Positions 16,874 to 25,768 of a DNA stretch of 43,512 nt are shown here, piece after piece. Under the pieces are notes generated by a model. The model was not told the DNA's origin, did no database searches, and worked only from the letters and a program-made list of their open reading frames with translations. Positions within the stretch are counted from its first letter, which is position 1, and each line of letters begins with the position of its first letter. Location of the stretch: assembly GCA_002723255.1 (NCBI GenBank), contig PBNW01000022.1:1-43512 (forward strand), read 5' to 3'. The position numbers and the translations under genes are program-made. The DNA is from Pelagibacterium sp. GTDB taxonomy: Bacteria; Pseudomonadota; Alphaproteobacteria; Rhizobiales; Devosiaceae.

Positions 16874-17842
16874 ATGACGATAAGAACTTGCTTGGCCGCC
16901 GCCATTGCCGCATCCGCACTCTTTGCCACCGCCGCGGCAGCGCAGGAGCGCGAACCGTACCCTGTCGACACTGTCACCATCATCGTGCCCTATGCAGCGG
17001 GCGGAGCTGGAGATACCGTTGGACGGATCGTGGCAGACGAACTCAGCCAGCGCTTCGAAGCCAATTTCATCGTCGAAAACATTGGCGGAGCGAGCGGCAC
17101 GATCGGCGCAGAGCGCGCGGCTCGCGCTCCGGCAGACGGATCGACCTTGCTGTTGGCGGGCAACGCCATCATCACGACGGCGCCGCATTTGGCCTCGGTC
17201 GGCTTCGACCCGCTCGCCGACCTTATGACCATCGCGAACGTCAGTGAAGCGCCACGTATGCTGGTTGCGTCCAAGGGGCTGCCGGTGTCGAATTTCGAGG
17301 AGTTCGCTGCCTATGGCCGCGATCATCCCGGCGAGATGAATTTCGGATCGGTCGGCGTCGGATCGACGGGGCATATCGCGACCGTCGACATGCTGGCAAA
17401 TATAGGCATCGAAGCAAACCATATCCCTTATTCCGGTGCGGCAGAGGTCGTGCAGGCGGTGCTCTCGGGCGACGTTCAGTTCATGCTTGATGCAGCGGCC
17501 ATTCCACAGGCTCGCCAGGATGCAGTGACGCCGCTGGCTGTTCCGGGCGATAACCGAATGGATGACTTCCCCGAAGTGCCGACGCTTGCCGAAGCCGGGT
17601 ACCCATCCATCCGGGGCACCGGACTTCAGATGATCCTGGCGCCCTCGGGCATGCCGGAAGAAGTGGTCACCGCTCTTGAGCGCGCGCTGCAGGATGCGAG
17701 CACTTCGCCAGAGTTCACCGACATTTTGCTCCGGGCGGGCGTGACGCCGCGCTACATGAGCGGCAGCGACCTTCAGGCCGCCCTGCAGGCAGAATATGAC
17801 AACTACGACCAGTTGCTCTCCACAATGGGTCTCAAACAGTAG
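16874..17842 (+). CDS. tctC: Tripartite tricarboxylate transporter substrate-binding protein
   Basis: A 322-residue periplasmic binding protein of the TctC/Bug family. The signal peptide ends at about residue 23 (FATAAAAQ). The family motifs are VTIIVPYAAGGAGDTVGRIVADEL, the ligand loop IGGASGTIGAERAARAPADG, GSVGVGSTGHIATVDMLA and HIPYSGAAEVVQAVLSGDVQ. It would deliver an organic anion to the TctAB membrane pair encoded on the other strand at 21758-23720. The ATG at 16874 has GGGAGGA six to seven bases upstream. A terminator hairpin follows directly, which would keep expression of the binding protein above that of the next gene. The ligand, likely a carboxylate, is unknown. Confidence 0.92.
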   Translation: MTIRTCLAAAIAASALFATAAAAQEREPYPVDTVTIIVPYAAGGAGDTVGRIVADELSQRFEANFIVENIGGASGTIGAERAARAPADGSTLLLAGNAIITTAPHLASVGFDPLADLMTIANVSEAPRMLVASKGLPVSNFEEFAAYGRDHPGEMNFGSVGVGSTGHIATVDMLANIGIEANHIPYSGAAEVVQAVLSGDVQFMLDAAAIPQARQDAVTPLAVPGDNRMDDFPEVPTLAEAGYPSIRGTGLQMILAPSGMPEEVVTALERALQDASTSPEFTDILLRAGVTPRYMSGSDLQAALQAEYDNYDQLLSTMGLKQ

Positions 17843-17859
17843 TAATTTGCCAGATGATG

Positions 17860-17893
17860 AGCCCGGCAGCGCCAGTTCGCCGCCGGGCTTTTT
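17860..17893 (+). terminator. Rho-independent terminator after tctC
   Basis: AGCCCGGC (17860-17867) pairs with GCCGGGCT (17882-17889), followed by a run of Ts to 17893. It sits between tctC and the prpD-like gene in the same direction, so it may act as a partial attenuator. Confidence 0.8.
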
Positions 17894-17927
17894 GTTTGCC
17901 TCCAGACATATCGGGATATCGGGCGAG

Positions 17928-19316
17928 ATGACGACATTGAGTGCAAGGCTGGCGGAATGGGGTCTGGCGTTTTCGCTGGATGACGCCCCCTCGTCGGTTA
18001 TCGAAAACGCCAAGCTGCGAGTACTCGACATAGTTGGCGTCATGATTGCGTCCAGCGCACATCCCACCGTTGCAGCCGCTGAGCGGGCGTATGGCGATGC
18101 AGACGGTGGCGGCAAGGGCGCCCATGCGCTCTTGAGTGCAGCGGAGACCTCTCTCGCCGGTGCTGCGTTCACAAACGGCGTGGCGTCGGCTGTTCTCGAA
18201 TTCGACGATACCCACATCGCGAGCAACATTCATACGACGGGCGTTATTGTTTCCGCAGTGCTGCCGATGGCGCAAGCCCAGGGCCTCTCAGGTCGCCAGT
18301 TTCTGGAAGCCGTAATCGTTGGGTCCGAAATTCTGTGCCGTCTCGGCCTCGTCTCGCCAGTGCGGATGCACGAAGTGGGAATGCACCCGACCAGCGTTTA
18401 CGGGGTGTTTGGCGCAACATACGCCGCTGCTCGCCTGCGTGGTTTGGATCGCGGGCAAACCGTGGATGCGGTCGGAACGGCAGCCAGCCTCTCGTCCGGC
18501 TCGATTGCTTCGTTTGAAGACGGAACCTCTACCAAGACCCTTCATGTCGGCTTTGCCGCCGCCGCTGCCGTGCGTGCGATAGCTCTGGCGGCCCAAGGCG
18601 TTTCGGGGCCCGCCGCCGTTTTCGAAGGGAAGTTCGGATGGTTCAAAAGCCACATACAGTCAGAACCCGAATTCCGCTTCAACGAACTCATCCAGGACCT
18701 TGGCGAACGTTGGGAAGTGCTCAACATCGCAACAAAGCTCTATCCGTGTGCCTACACATTGATGCCCTTTATCGCGGCAGCACTGGCGCTTCGGGCCACG
18801 CACGACATCGATACCGGTGCCATCGCCCAGATCCGCTGTGAGATCATGCCCCGCTCGTTTCGCACCGTCTGCGAGCCCTTGAGCGAAAAACGGCGCCCGC
18901 TCACCTCATGGCACGGCCGCATCAGCCTGCAGCATACTGTGGCCGAAGCCTTGGTGCTTGGCCGCTTCGACAAGTCCGCCTACGCACAAAGCAGCCTTAT
19001 AGATCCTCGCATCAACGCCCTGGCGGACAAGGTCATTCATATCGCCGATCCGATTGCGGCACAGGACACGTCCCGCTCACGCGGCGTGGTTACGATCGAA
19101 TTTTCAGACGGGACAACCATTTCCCATACTGTTGAAGACATGCAGGGCACCGCAAGAAACCCCGCCCCGGCCAGTGTCTATATCGAAAAGTTCATGGCCA
19201 ATGTGGCAGGCGTCATTTCGCAAGACCGGGCGGAAGATCTGGCCGCAGCGTTGACCGAGCTCGATACCGTAACAGATCTCGCCGGCACGTTTGCACCGCT
19301 ACGTGTGCCGACATGA
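17928..19316 (+). CDS. MmgE/PrpD family protein
   Basis: A 462-residue member of the MmgE/PrpD family, whose known enzymes include 2-methylcitrate dehydratase, cis-aconitate decarboxylase and iminodisuccinate epimerase. The active-site stretch SAVLEFDDTHIASNIHTTGVIV (about residues 90-110) and MHPTSVYGVFGATYAAARL are visible. The reaction in this cluster is not known; family chemistry suggests dehydration, epimerisation or decarboxylation of a di- or tricarboxylate. The ATG at 17928 follows the tctC terminator by 34 bases and has no strong ribosome site. The stop overlaps the MaoC gene (ATGA). Confidence 0.87.
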   Translation: MTTLSARLAEWGLAFSLDDAPSSVIENAKLRVLDIVGVMIASSAHPTVAAAERAYGDADGGGKGAHALLSAAETSLAGAAFTNGVASAVLEFDDTHIASNIHTTGVIVSAVLPMAQAQGLSGRQFLEAVIVGSEILCRLGLVSPVRMHEVGMHPTSVYGVFGATYAAARLRGLDRGQTVDAVGTAASLSSGSIASFEDGTSTKTLHVGFAAAAAVRAIALAAQGVSGPAAVFEGKFGWFKSHIQSEPEFRFNELIQDLGERWEVLNIATKLYPCAYTLMPFIAAALALRATHDIDTGAIAQIRCEIMPRSFRTVCEPLSEKRRPLTSWHGRISLQHTVAEALVLGRFDKSAYAQSSLIDPRINALADKVIHIADPIAAQDTSRSRGVVTIEFSDGTTISHTVEDMQGTARNPAPASVYIEKFMANVAGVISQDRAEDLAAALTELDTVTDLAGTFAPLRVPT

Positions 19317-19771
19317 CGGCTCGCACCTTCGAGGATTTTTCCATTGGCGAGATATGGCAAAGCGAAGAGCTCGAAATAACCGAAGCCGAGATCGTGAATT
19401 TCGGCCGTGCCAATGACCCACAACCAATCCATTGCGACCCCATAGCGGCGGCCAATGGACGCTTCAAAGGCCTGATCGCCAGCGGATGGCAGATCGCTGC
19501 TGTCTCGATGCGACTGTTTATCGAATCCGGCGGTTACGGCGAAACGCCGGTTGTCGGAATGGGCATCGATGAGTTGCGCTGGAAAAAACCCGTGAGGCCC
19601 GGCGACCGAGTGCACGTCGTACGCGAAGTGATCGACAAGCACCTCTCGAAATCCAACCCCAAATTTGGCATCATCCGAACGCGGATCAGCGTCGTCAATC
19701 AGAACACTGAAGTGGTGATGTCGATGATTTCGATCGGTCAGGTCCCGACGCGCCAACCTCAGGCCCAGTAG
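19313..19771 (+). CDS. MaoC-like hot-dog acyl-CoA hydratase
   Basis: A 152-residue single hot-dog domain protein. The (R)-hydratase active site NFGRANDPQPIHCDP (about residues 29-43) carries the expected Asp and His, and FKGLIASGWQIAAVSMRL is the following helix. Family members hydrate enoyl-CoA thioesters. It overlaps the PrpD-like gene by four bases (ATGA) and converges on the AMP ligase gene, overlapping it by about 13 bases at the 3' end. Together with the ligase it points to a CoA-thioester pathway. Confidence 0.88.
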   Translation: MTARTFEDFSIGEIWQSEELEITEAEIVNFGRANDPQPIHCDPIAAANGRFKGLIASGWQIAAVSMRLFIESGGYGETPVVGMGIDELRWKKPVRPGDRVHVVREVIDKHLSKSNPKFGIIRTRISVVNQNTEVVMSMISIGQVPTRQPQAQ

Positions 19772-21294
19772 GGTTTTTTCAGGTCCTGCTTAAGCATCTT
19801 GCCGGCCGGAGAGCGCGGGAGCGTTGGACGCACCTCGACCCTCGAGAGCCGCTGCATGCTGCCGAGGCGACCATTGGCCCAGGCGCAAACCTCCGACAGA
19901 TCGGCCGTGACACCCTCTTTCATGACCACCAGCCCTAGCGGGGTCTCTCCCCATTTCTGACTGGGAACGGCGATCACGGCGGCATCCTCGATATCTGGAT
20001 GATCGAGCAGAACGCGCTCCAGATCAGAGGCGTAAACGTTGAAGCCGCCAGATATGATGACATCTTTCTTTCGGTCACGCAGTACGAGGAAACCGGCCTC
20101 ATCGATCAGACCGATGTCCCCGGTCCGGTGGAACTTTTGGCCCTCCGCATCTCGCCAGTAGAAAGCTTCGGTGGCCTGGGGGTTGCGGAAATAGCGCGTC
20201 ATCATGGTTGGAGAGCACCCCACGATCTCCCCCACCTCGCCGGCCGGCAGTTCGGTGCCGGCTTCGTCGATGATCCTGATATCGTTGCCCGGTGCCGGGC
20301 GACCCACGGTGTGATAGCAGTCGGGATGGGCGCCCACATCAAGGATTGACGTACAGCCTCCCTCTGTCAGGCCGTAGACTTCCAGCAGTTTGCCGGGCCA
20401 GTAGGCGGTCAGATCGCGCTTCATGGCGCTCGCAAGTGGCGCGCCAGTTGATTGTTTGACGACGAACGCGGAAAGATCGCGGCGAACAAAATCAGGCTCT
20501 CCAAGGAGGCGCTGGTACTGTATTGGTACCAGCATCGTGTGTGTCGCGCTGACTTCTTCGGCAGGATCAAGGTAGCCAGCCGCCGAAAACTTCTGCATGA
20601 GCACCACATTTCCGCCGTGGCAGAGCGTGGCCAGCAGGGGCATCAGTGTGGTGTTGGAATAAAGCGGGGTCGCTAGCAGCATGGTGCTGGCGGGTCCCAG
20701 ACCGAATGTTGCGCGCGCCGCCTGCCGATATCGCATGGCATGAGATTGCACGATGCCTTTGGGACGCGCCGTAGTGCCGGAACTATAGATGATGTTGAAA
20801 TCATCGGTCCCCGACATAGCGACCGGCGTTTCCAGCTTCGCGTTTTCAATTGCAAACTCATCCCAATCCTTCGTGGAGGTTTGGGAGAAGCCGATTGCAA
20901 CAATCCGTTCGGCACCCTCGCTCCCTATGAGGTCGAACCCAACGCGATCAGTAAAGACCAGGTTTGGGCGACAGTCAGATAGCATTCCAGCCAGGGTCTC
21001 CGCGTTCGCAGAGACCGGCAAGGGAACGGCGCACTGACCCGCCGCCACGATCGCAAGATAGGCAATCACCAGTTCGGCGGAATTTACGCCGACCAGTGCC
21101 ACCGGTTGCTGTTTTCGTTCCCCGAATTCGGCGGCGATTGTGCCAGCTACATCCAGAATTGCTGCGGCAAAATCTTCCCAGGTCAAATGGACTCCGCCAC
21201 AACTGAATGCAGGCGCATACGGACGTTTGCCGGCATGGGCAATGATGGTGTGCAGCAACTGTCCTTCGGCACCCATCGATCGATCAATCTTCAT
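19759..21294 (-). CDS. AMP-dependent acyl-CoA synthetase/ligase
   Basis: A 511-residue member of the adenylate-forming family. Seen are the P-loop IIYSSGTTARPKGIVQSH, the A5 motif EVYGLTEGG, the A7 motif FHRTGDIG, the hinge DRKKDVIISGGFNVY and the C-terminal catalytic lysine in SPAGKMLKQDL. It would activate a carboxylic acid taken up by the TctABC system to its CoA ester with ATP. The ATG at 21294 was chosen because AGGG lies about nine bases upstream; it overlaps the preceding MaoC-like gene by 11 bases. Last gene of the tctBA-maoC-ligase operon. The acid is unknown; the binding pocket cannot be read reliably. Confidence 0.92.
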   Translation of the reverse strand: MKIDRSMGAEGQLLHTIIAHAGKRPYAPAFSCGGVHLTWEDFAAAILDVAGTIAAEFGERKQQPVALVGVNSAELVIAYLAIVAAGQCAVPLPVSANAETLAGMLSDCRPNLVFTDRVGFDLIGSEGAERIVAIGFSQTSTKDWDEFAIENAKLETPVAMSGTDDFNIIYSSGTTARPKGIVQSHAMRYRQAARATFGLGPASTMLLATPLYSNTTLMPLLATLCHGGNVVLMQKFSAAGYLDPAEEVSATHTMLVPIQYQRLLGEPDFVRRDLSAFVVKQSTGAPLASAMKRDLTAYWPGKLLEVYGLTEGGCTSILDVGAHPDCYHTVGRPAPGNDIRIIDEAGTELPAGEVGEIVGCSPTMMTRYFRNPQATEAFYWRDAEGQKFHRTGDIGLIDEAGFLVLRDRKKDVIISGGFNVYASDLERVLLDHPDIEDAAVIAVPSQKWGETPLGLVVMKEGVTADLSEVCAWANGRLGSMQRLSRVEVRPTLPRSPAGKMLKQDLKKPYWA

Positions 21295-21754
21295 TGGACT
21301 TGTCCCTGACCAGCAGAAGGTGGCGCGCGACCAGAGCTGGCTTTGCACTCCCTTCCACCTCGATCTCCGCATCGGTTATAATCCGCGTGCCCTGCACATG
21401 TGGCTCCGCAGCGATAAGGGTCAGCGCGAGCCTGATTTTTGCGCCAACCGGCGCCGGCGCGACAAACCGGACCCGGTCATAACCATAATTGAGACCGATG
21501 CCTCGCTCGGCGATCCTGTAAATATCCTGCTGAAGCCGGGGCATCAGCGAAAGCAGGAGTAGACCATGAACGATCGTCTCTCCGTTTGGCATCTCGGCCC
21601 GGGCCCGAGCCACATCGACATGGATCCAGTGGGTATCCCCTGACAGTGTCGCGAAGGCGTCCACCATGGACTGGTCGACGACCATCCATTGCGAACGGCC
21701 AAGACATTTGCCCGCATGAGCTGCGAGATCGCCGGCATGTTCGATGTCGATCAT
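21284..21754 (-). CDS. MaoC-like dehydratase (second copy)
   Basis: A 156-residue hot-dog protein. The active-site segment is FATLSGDTHWIHVD (about residues 34-47), with Asp and His in the usual spacing, then ETIVHGLLLLSLMPRL. It resembles the NodN/MaoC group. The ATG lies three bases after the tctA stop, and the 3' end overlaps the ligase gene. It differs clearly from the MaoC at 19313, so the two may act on different intermediates. Confidence 0.87.
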   Translation of the reverse strand: MIDIEHAGDLAAHAGKCLGRSQWMVVDQSMVDAFATLSGDTHWIHVDVARARAEMPNGETIVHGLLLLSLMPRLQQDIYRIAERGIGLNYGYDRVRFVAPAPVGAKIRLALTLIAAEPHVQGTRIITDAEIEVEGSAKPALVARHLLLVRDKSNED

Positions 21755-21757
21755 TGC

Positions 21758-23257
21758 CTAGGCTTCCTCTGCCTCTTCGCGGCCCCGGCGAACAAAGGCC
21801 GTGGTGGCCAGGACGAGGACGGACAAGCCGAGCAATACAAATATCAGGCTGATCGGGCGCTGGAAGAAAACGAAGGGATCGCCATGAGACACCGCCATTG
21901 CGCGCCTGAAGTTTTCCTCAAACATCGGCCCCAGGATGAAGCCCAGGATGAAAAGAGCCGGGCTCAGCCCTGCCGCGCGCAGCAGATAACCAAGCAATCC
22001 AAAGAACACGAGAGCATAGATCTGAAAGGAGGACGACCCCATCGTGAAGACCCCGACACAGGCAAAGGCCAAAACGAAAACGTAGAGCCAGTGATAGGGG
22101 ACCTTGAGCAATCGCACCCAGAGCACGATCAACGGCAGATTGAGGACAACGAGAAACAGATTGCCGATCCACATGGAGGCGATCAGCCCCCAGAACAGCG
22201 GCGCATGATCGGTCATCATGCGCGGCCCCGGTGCCACGCCGTGGATCATGAAGGCTCCCAGCAGCAGCGCCATCACGGGACTGCCGGGAATGCCGAGCAG
22301 CAGCGTGGGAATAAAGCCGGTCTGGGAGGCGGCATTGTTGGCCGATTCCGGTGCGGCCACCCCTTCGATGGCGCCGGCGCCGAAGCGCTCAGGTTCCCTG
22401 GCCACGCTCTTTTCGACCATATAAGCCGAAAAGGAACTCATCGCCACGCCGGCTCCTGGCAACACCCCAAGCAGAGAGCCGATGCCTGTGCCACGCAGAA
22501 CGGCGGGCCAGGCGTCTCGAAAGTCCTGCCGCGTTGGCCAGAGCTTCCCGATAGCGCTGGTTGTGATGGTTTCCCCGGACTGCTTGGAGGTATTGCCGAC
22601 GATTTCAGCGATAGCGAACAGCCCAACGGCAAGCACCGCAAAATCGACACCGTCCCGCAATTCGGGAATGCCAAAGGTGAAGCGGAAGACGCCCGTCATG
22701 ACATCGGAACCACCCAGCCCGAAAATAACGCCCAGAAGGGCCACGCCTATTCCCTTTATTGCACCCCCGCGTGTCATGGTGGCCACCATGAGGAGCGCTG
22801 CAAACACCAGTGCCGCATATTCCGCCGCGCCGAAGCGCATGGCGATGGCTGCAAGAGGTGGCCCGGCTAGTGCGATCAGCAGGGTGCCGATCGTGCCGGC
22901 AAAAAACGAACCCAGCGCGGCAACGGCCAGCGCGGCCCCTGCCCGTCCCTGTTTGGCCATCTGATGCCCATCGATACAGGTAACCGCGGAGGACGCTTCA
23001 CCTGGCAGGTTGACCAGAATTGAGGTCGTCGAGCCGCCATAAGAGGCACCATAATAGATGCCGGCCAACAGGATGATCGAAGCCTCTGCGGGCAAACCGA
23101 AACTGAGCGGCAGCAGAAGCGCAATGGTGATGATTGGCCCCACACCGGGCAAGACGCCAATGGCTGTGCCCAAGGTCACACCCAAAAGGCAATAAAGGAG
23201 ATTGACGGGATTGGTGGCGACCTGAAGGCCGAGTGTCAAAAGCGGAAGCAGATCCAT
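21758..23257 (-). CDS. tctA: Tripartite tricarboxylate transporter large permease
   Basis: A 499-residue, about 12-helix permease. Family signatures are GVLPGVGPIITIALLLPLSFG near the N-terminus, YYGASYGGSTTSILVNLPGE, LGVLPGAGVAMSSFSAYMVEK, and FIPTLLLGIPGSPVMALLLGAF. It moves the organic anion with sodium or protons, handed over by TctC. The ATG at 23257 is one base after the tctB stop and has GGGGG seven bases upstream. Complete by length. Confidence 0.96.
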   Translation of the reverse strand: MDLLPLLTLGLQVATNPVNLLYCLLGVTLGTAIGVLPGVGPIITIALLLPLSFGLPAEASIILLAGIYYGASYGGSTTSILVNLPGEASSAVTCIDGHQMAKQGRAGAALAVAALGSFFAGTIGTLLIALAGPPLAAIAMRFGAAEYAALVFAALLMVATMTRGGAIKGIGVALLGVIFGLGGSDVMTGVFRFTFGIPELRDGVDFAVLAVGLFAIAEIVGNTSKQSGETITTSAIGKLWPTRQDFRDAWPAVLRGTGIGSLLGVLPGAGVAMSSFSAYMVEKSVAREPERFGAGAIEGVAAPESANNAASQTGFIPTLLLGIPGSPVMALLLGAFMIHGVAPGPRMMTDHAPLFWGLIASMWIGNLFLVVLNLPLIVLWVRLLKVPYHWLYVFVLAFACVGVFTMGSSSFQIYALVFFGLLGYLLRAAGLSPALFILGFILGPMFEENFRRAMAVSHGDPFVFFQRPISLIFVLLGLSVLVLATTAFVRRGREEAEEA

Positions 23258-23258
23258 C

Positions 23259-23720
23259 TCAAAACCCCCAGGCAAAAAGGCGCAGGGGAAGCCCGAGTCC
23301 GAACTTGAAAATGGCGGTTATCACGACAACGACCAGGATCATGGCCCCGAACAATTCCCAGCGGGCACCACCCTTTTGCGCAAACCATGCAATCGCAATA
23401 AGCGCGATCAAGGCCGGGATAAGCCCCGTGGGCAGAATAAGGGTGGCAAAGGCGAACACCGCTGCCAGAATCACCAGCAAAGGTCGAATTTCGGACACGG
23501 AGAAAGCAGGTTTGTGCGACGCCGGATCGCCGGCTTCCATGCGGACCTTGAGCATCTGCGCCATGCCGAGAAGCGCCAACGCAGCGCCTGCCATGACAGG
23601 CATTGCGCCACTGCCGGGCTGGTTCATGGTACCCAAACCATAGCCCCAGCCCAGCGCCATCGTGCCGATGCCAAAGACGATGAAAATGATTCCAGCCAAA
23701 GCGTCCGAGCCCACCTTCAT
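23259..23720 (-). CDS. tctB: Tripartite tricarboxylate transporter small permease
   Basis: A 153-residue protein with four hydrophobic helices, beginning MKVGSDALAGIIFIVFG as TctB proteins do. It pairs with TctA. The ribosome site is weak, but the ATG at 23720 agrees with the family start; a longer frame to 23858 would run across the operator palindrome at 23830-23846. It is the first gene of the tctBA-maoC-ligase unit, with its own promoter region after iclR. Confidence 0.88.
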   Translation of the reverse strand: MKVGSDALAGIIFIVFGIGTMALGWGYGLGTMNQPGSGAMPVMAGAALALLGMAQMLKVRMEAGDPASHKPAFSVSEIRPLLVILAAVFAFATLILPTGLIPALIALIAIAWFAQKGGARWELFGAMILVVVVITAIFKFGLGLPLRLFAWGF

Positions 23721-23829
23721 GGCGCGATACCGACAGAAGTTGATGTGCTCATGGTGCAAATATCCTCTTGATGCAAAGTTGCCCGAAGGTCGCGGCTCGA
23801 CCCCGAAACGACAACGGCACCGCCTGCTC

Positions 23830-23846
23830 GTTTCGTCTGGCGAAAC
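23830..23846. promoter_or_regulatory. IclR-type operator, copy 2 (tctBA promoter)
   Basis: GTTTCG-TCTGG-CGAAAC is a perfect 6-bp palindrome with a 5-bp spacer, in the intergenic region between iclR and tctB and 109 bases before the tctB start. Its complement matches copy 3 at 15 of 17 positions. Confidence 0.65.
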
Positions 23847-23861
23847 AAGGGGCGTCACCGC

Positions 23862-24773
23862 TCAACTGTTTTGATAGCCGCGCGCGATCTGGAGCCGGTC
23901 GACTTCGGCGCCGATGCCCTCAGCCGCATGTTTGAGGGCGGCAACGAACTTGGTGTGGGATCCGAACGAGTTCATTGCCGAGCGAAAATAGGTGATCCCG
24001 ATGCTGGCCTGCACGGTCCCACGCGAAAAAATCGGCACCGCGATGGTATCGGATGACCGCGGCTCCACATGGGCGTCGCGCATGGCATAGCCCCGCTCAC
24101 GCACCGTCCGAACCATACGCTCGACAAAGGCCGGATCACGCGCCGAAGGCGGCTCCAGTTCGTCGGAGCCTCGGGCATTGGCGATCAGTTCGGCAATCTG
24201 ATCGTCGCTGATCGCCGCAAGATAGGCCCGGCCCAGAGCGCGTGTGAACAAGCTCAACCGCATGTTGATTGTGGCGTGAAATGGCGACACAGGGCTGTCA
24301 TGCACCGTAGAGAAACGCACAACCATTGCCTCACCATCAAAGACTCCGATGGCAACGGGCCATTTGTATTCCGAATTGAGTTTCATCGCCCAGGCACGAC
24401 CGGCCTCAACCACCAGTGGATCGCCGTGAAAACCATTGCTGAGCGATGTGACAAGTGAGGTGATCTGATAGCCGGCCTGGCGACGATCATTGCTGACAAA
24501 CCCTCCTGCCTCCAGGGTCTTGAGCATACGCACCAGAGTGGGTTTGGGCAGTCCAGTCGCCTCATGAAGCGACTGGATCGTGGAGTAGGGCTCGCGGTTC
24601 ATGGCTTGCAGCACCGCCAAAATGCGGCTTGCAGATCTGATCTCACTACTCTTGCCAACGACCACCGGCGAATCCAACACTGCCGTCCCGAACCATTCCG
24701 TCGAGTCGACACTATCGGCCCGCAGCTCACGATTTGAAAGGGGCGGCGCCATCACCGGTGTTACGTCACTCAT
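23862..24773 (-). CDS. IclR-family transcriptional regulator
   Basis: A 303-residue regulator. An unusual 45-residue N-terminal extension precedes the winged helix (about residues 46-110), which reads ASRILAVLQAMN, then LHEATGLPKPTLVRMLKTLEAGGFV. The C-terminal IclR effector domain (about 125-295) includes IGVFDGEAMVVRFST, TRALGRAYLAA and DTIAVPIF. The start codon overlaps the oxidoreductase stop (ATGA), so it is the last gene of the metallohydrolase-FAH-oxidoreductase operon. It is the natural candidate to bind the three GTTTCG-N5-CGAAAC boxes in the cluster and to respond to the pathway substrate. Activator or repressor cannot be decided. Confidence 0.93.
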   Translation of the reverse strand: MSDVTPVMAPPLSNRELRADSVDSTEWFGTAVLDSPVVVGKSSEIRSASRILAVLQAMNREPYSTIQSLHEATGLPKPTLVRMLKTLEAGGFVSNDRRQAGYQITSLVTSLSNGFHGDPLVVEAGRAWAMKLNSEYKWPVAIGVFDGEAMVVRFSTVHDSPVSPFHATINMRLSLFTRALGRAYLAAISDDQIAELIANARGSDELEPPSARDPAFVERMVRTVRERGYAMRDAHVEPRSSDTIAVPIFSRGTVQASIGITYFRSAMNSFGSHTKFVAALKHAAEGIGAEVDRLQIARGYQNS

Positions 24774-25768
24774 GGTGCAACCCTGACCACGACCTTGCCC
24801 ATCTGGTCGTTGCTGTCCATCAGCGCATGGGCTCGCCGCATATCATCGAATGCGAAAACCTCATGGATGTGGGTCCTGATCTGTCCTGTTTCGATCAGAG
24901 GCCATACCCGATCGGTCAGTTGCGAGGCGATCTGCCCTTTATAGGCGGGCGAACGGGGCCGCAAAGTGGAACCGGTGAGCGTAAGGCGCCGACGAACAAT
25001 GTCGTTGAGATTGATTGCTGCGGTCTTTCCCAGATGGCTGGCGATCAGCACGAGCCGACCGTCAGATCTCAGAAGGTCGAGTTCGGGCTGCGTATAGGGC
25101 CCGGCCTGTCCATCAAGGATAACGTCGACCCCCTGCCCGCCCGTTGCGGCACGCACCTGATCGGTCCAACCTGGATCGCGATAGTCGAAGGCGTGCGATG
25201 CACCGAACTCGAGACACAATTGTCGCTTTTCCGGGGTTGAAGCCGTTACGATCACTGTGCCATCGAACAAGTGACGCGCGATCTGGGTGGCCGCAAGCCC
25301 GACGCCACTCGAGCCGCCCTGAATCAAAAGCGTTTCCTTGTCGGCAAATCGGGCCAGCAGGACAATATTGTTCCAGGCCGTAAAGAAGACTTCGGGGAGA
25401 GAGGCGGCTTCCTCTATGCTGAACCCTTGAGGGACCGGCATGGTTTGAACTGCGGGAACGCAGCAAAATTCCGCATAACCTCCACCGTTGGTGAGCGCAC
25501 AGACTTGCCTTCCCAGTATCGCAGTATCGACGCCCTGCCCCACGGCGTCGACCGTGCCGGCAACATCGAGGCCGGGCAGATCGCTGGCATCTGGCGGGGG
25601 CGGATAGAGCCCACGCCTTTGCTGGATATCCGGACGGTTGAGGCCTATTGCAGCCACCTTGATGCGCACTTCGTCGGGCCGTGGCTCGGGACGCGGCCGT
25701 TCGGCCATCCGAAGGACCTCGGGCCCGCCTGCACCCGCGATTTCAATGACGCGCATCGCCTCGGTCAT
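24770..25768 (-). CDS. NAD(P)H:quinone oxidoreductase (zinc-independent MDR family, PIG3-like)
   Basis: A 332-residue medium-chain reductase of the quinone oxidoreductase branch. The GroES-like domain (about residues 25-120) lacks zinc ligands; the nucleotide fold has LIQGGSSGVGLAATQIA. AIGLNRPDIQQRRGLYPPPP is typical of PIG3/TP53I3-type proteins. The start overlaps the FAH stop (ATGA). In this operon it could reduce an enoyl-CoA or enone intermediate; that is inference. Confidence 0.88.
   Translation of the reverse strand: MTEAMRVIEIAGAGGPEVLRMAERPRPEPRPDEVRIKVAAIGLNRPDIQQRRGLYPPPPDASDLPGLDVAGTVDAVGQGVDTAILGRQVCALTNGGGYAEFCCVPAVQTMPVPQGFSIEEAASLPEVFFTAWNNIVLLARFADKETLLIQGGSSGVGLAATQIARHLFDGTVIVTASTPEKRQLCLEFGASHAFDYRDPGWTDQVRAATGGQGVDVILDGQAGPYTQPELDLLRSDGRLVLIASHLGKTAAINLNDIVRRRLTLTGSTLRPRSPAYKGQIASQLTDRVWPLIETGQIRTHIHEVFAFDDMRRAHALMDSNDQMGKVVVRVAP

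Noticed and set aside
17928..19316. PrpD of the methylcitrate cycle
   Set aside because: No prpB, prpC or acnD lies nearby and the neighbours are CoA ligase, MaoC and FAH genes, so I keep only the broad family name.
21689..22870. 393-codon plus-strand frame opposite tctA
   Set aside because: Very rich in His, Gln, Arg and Asp, the typical antisense product of a membrane protein gene; tctA is intact on the other strand.
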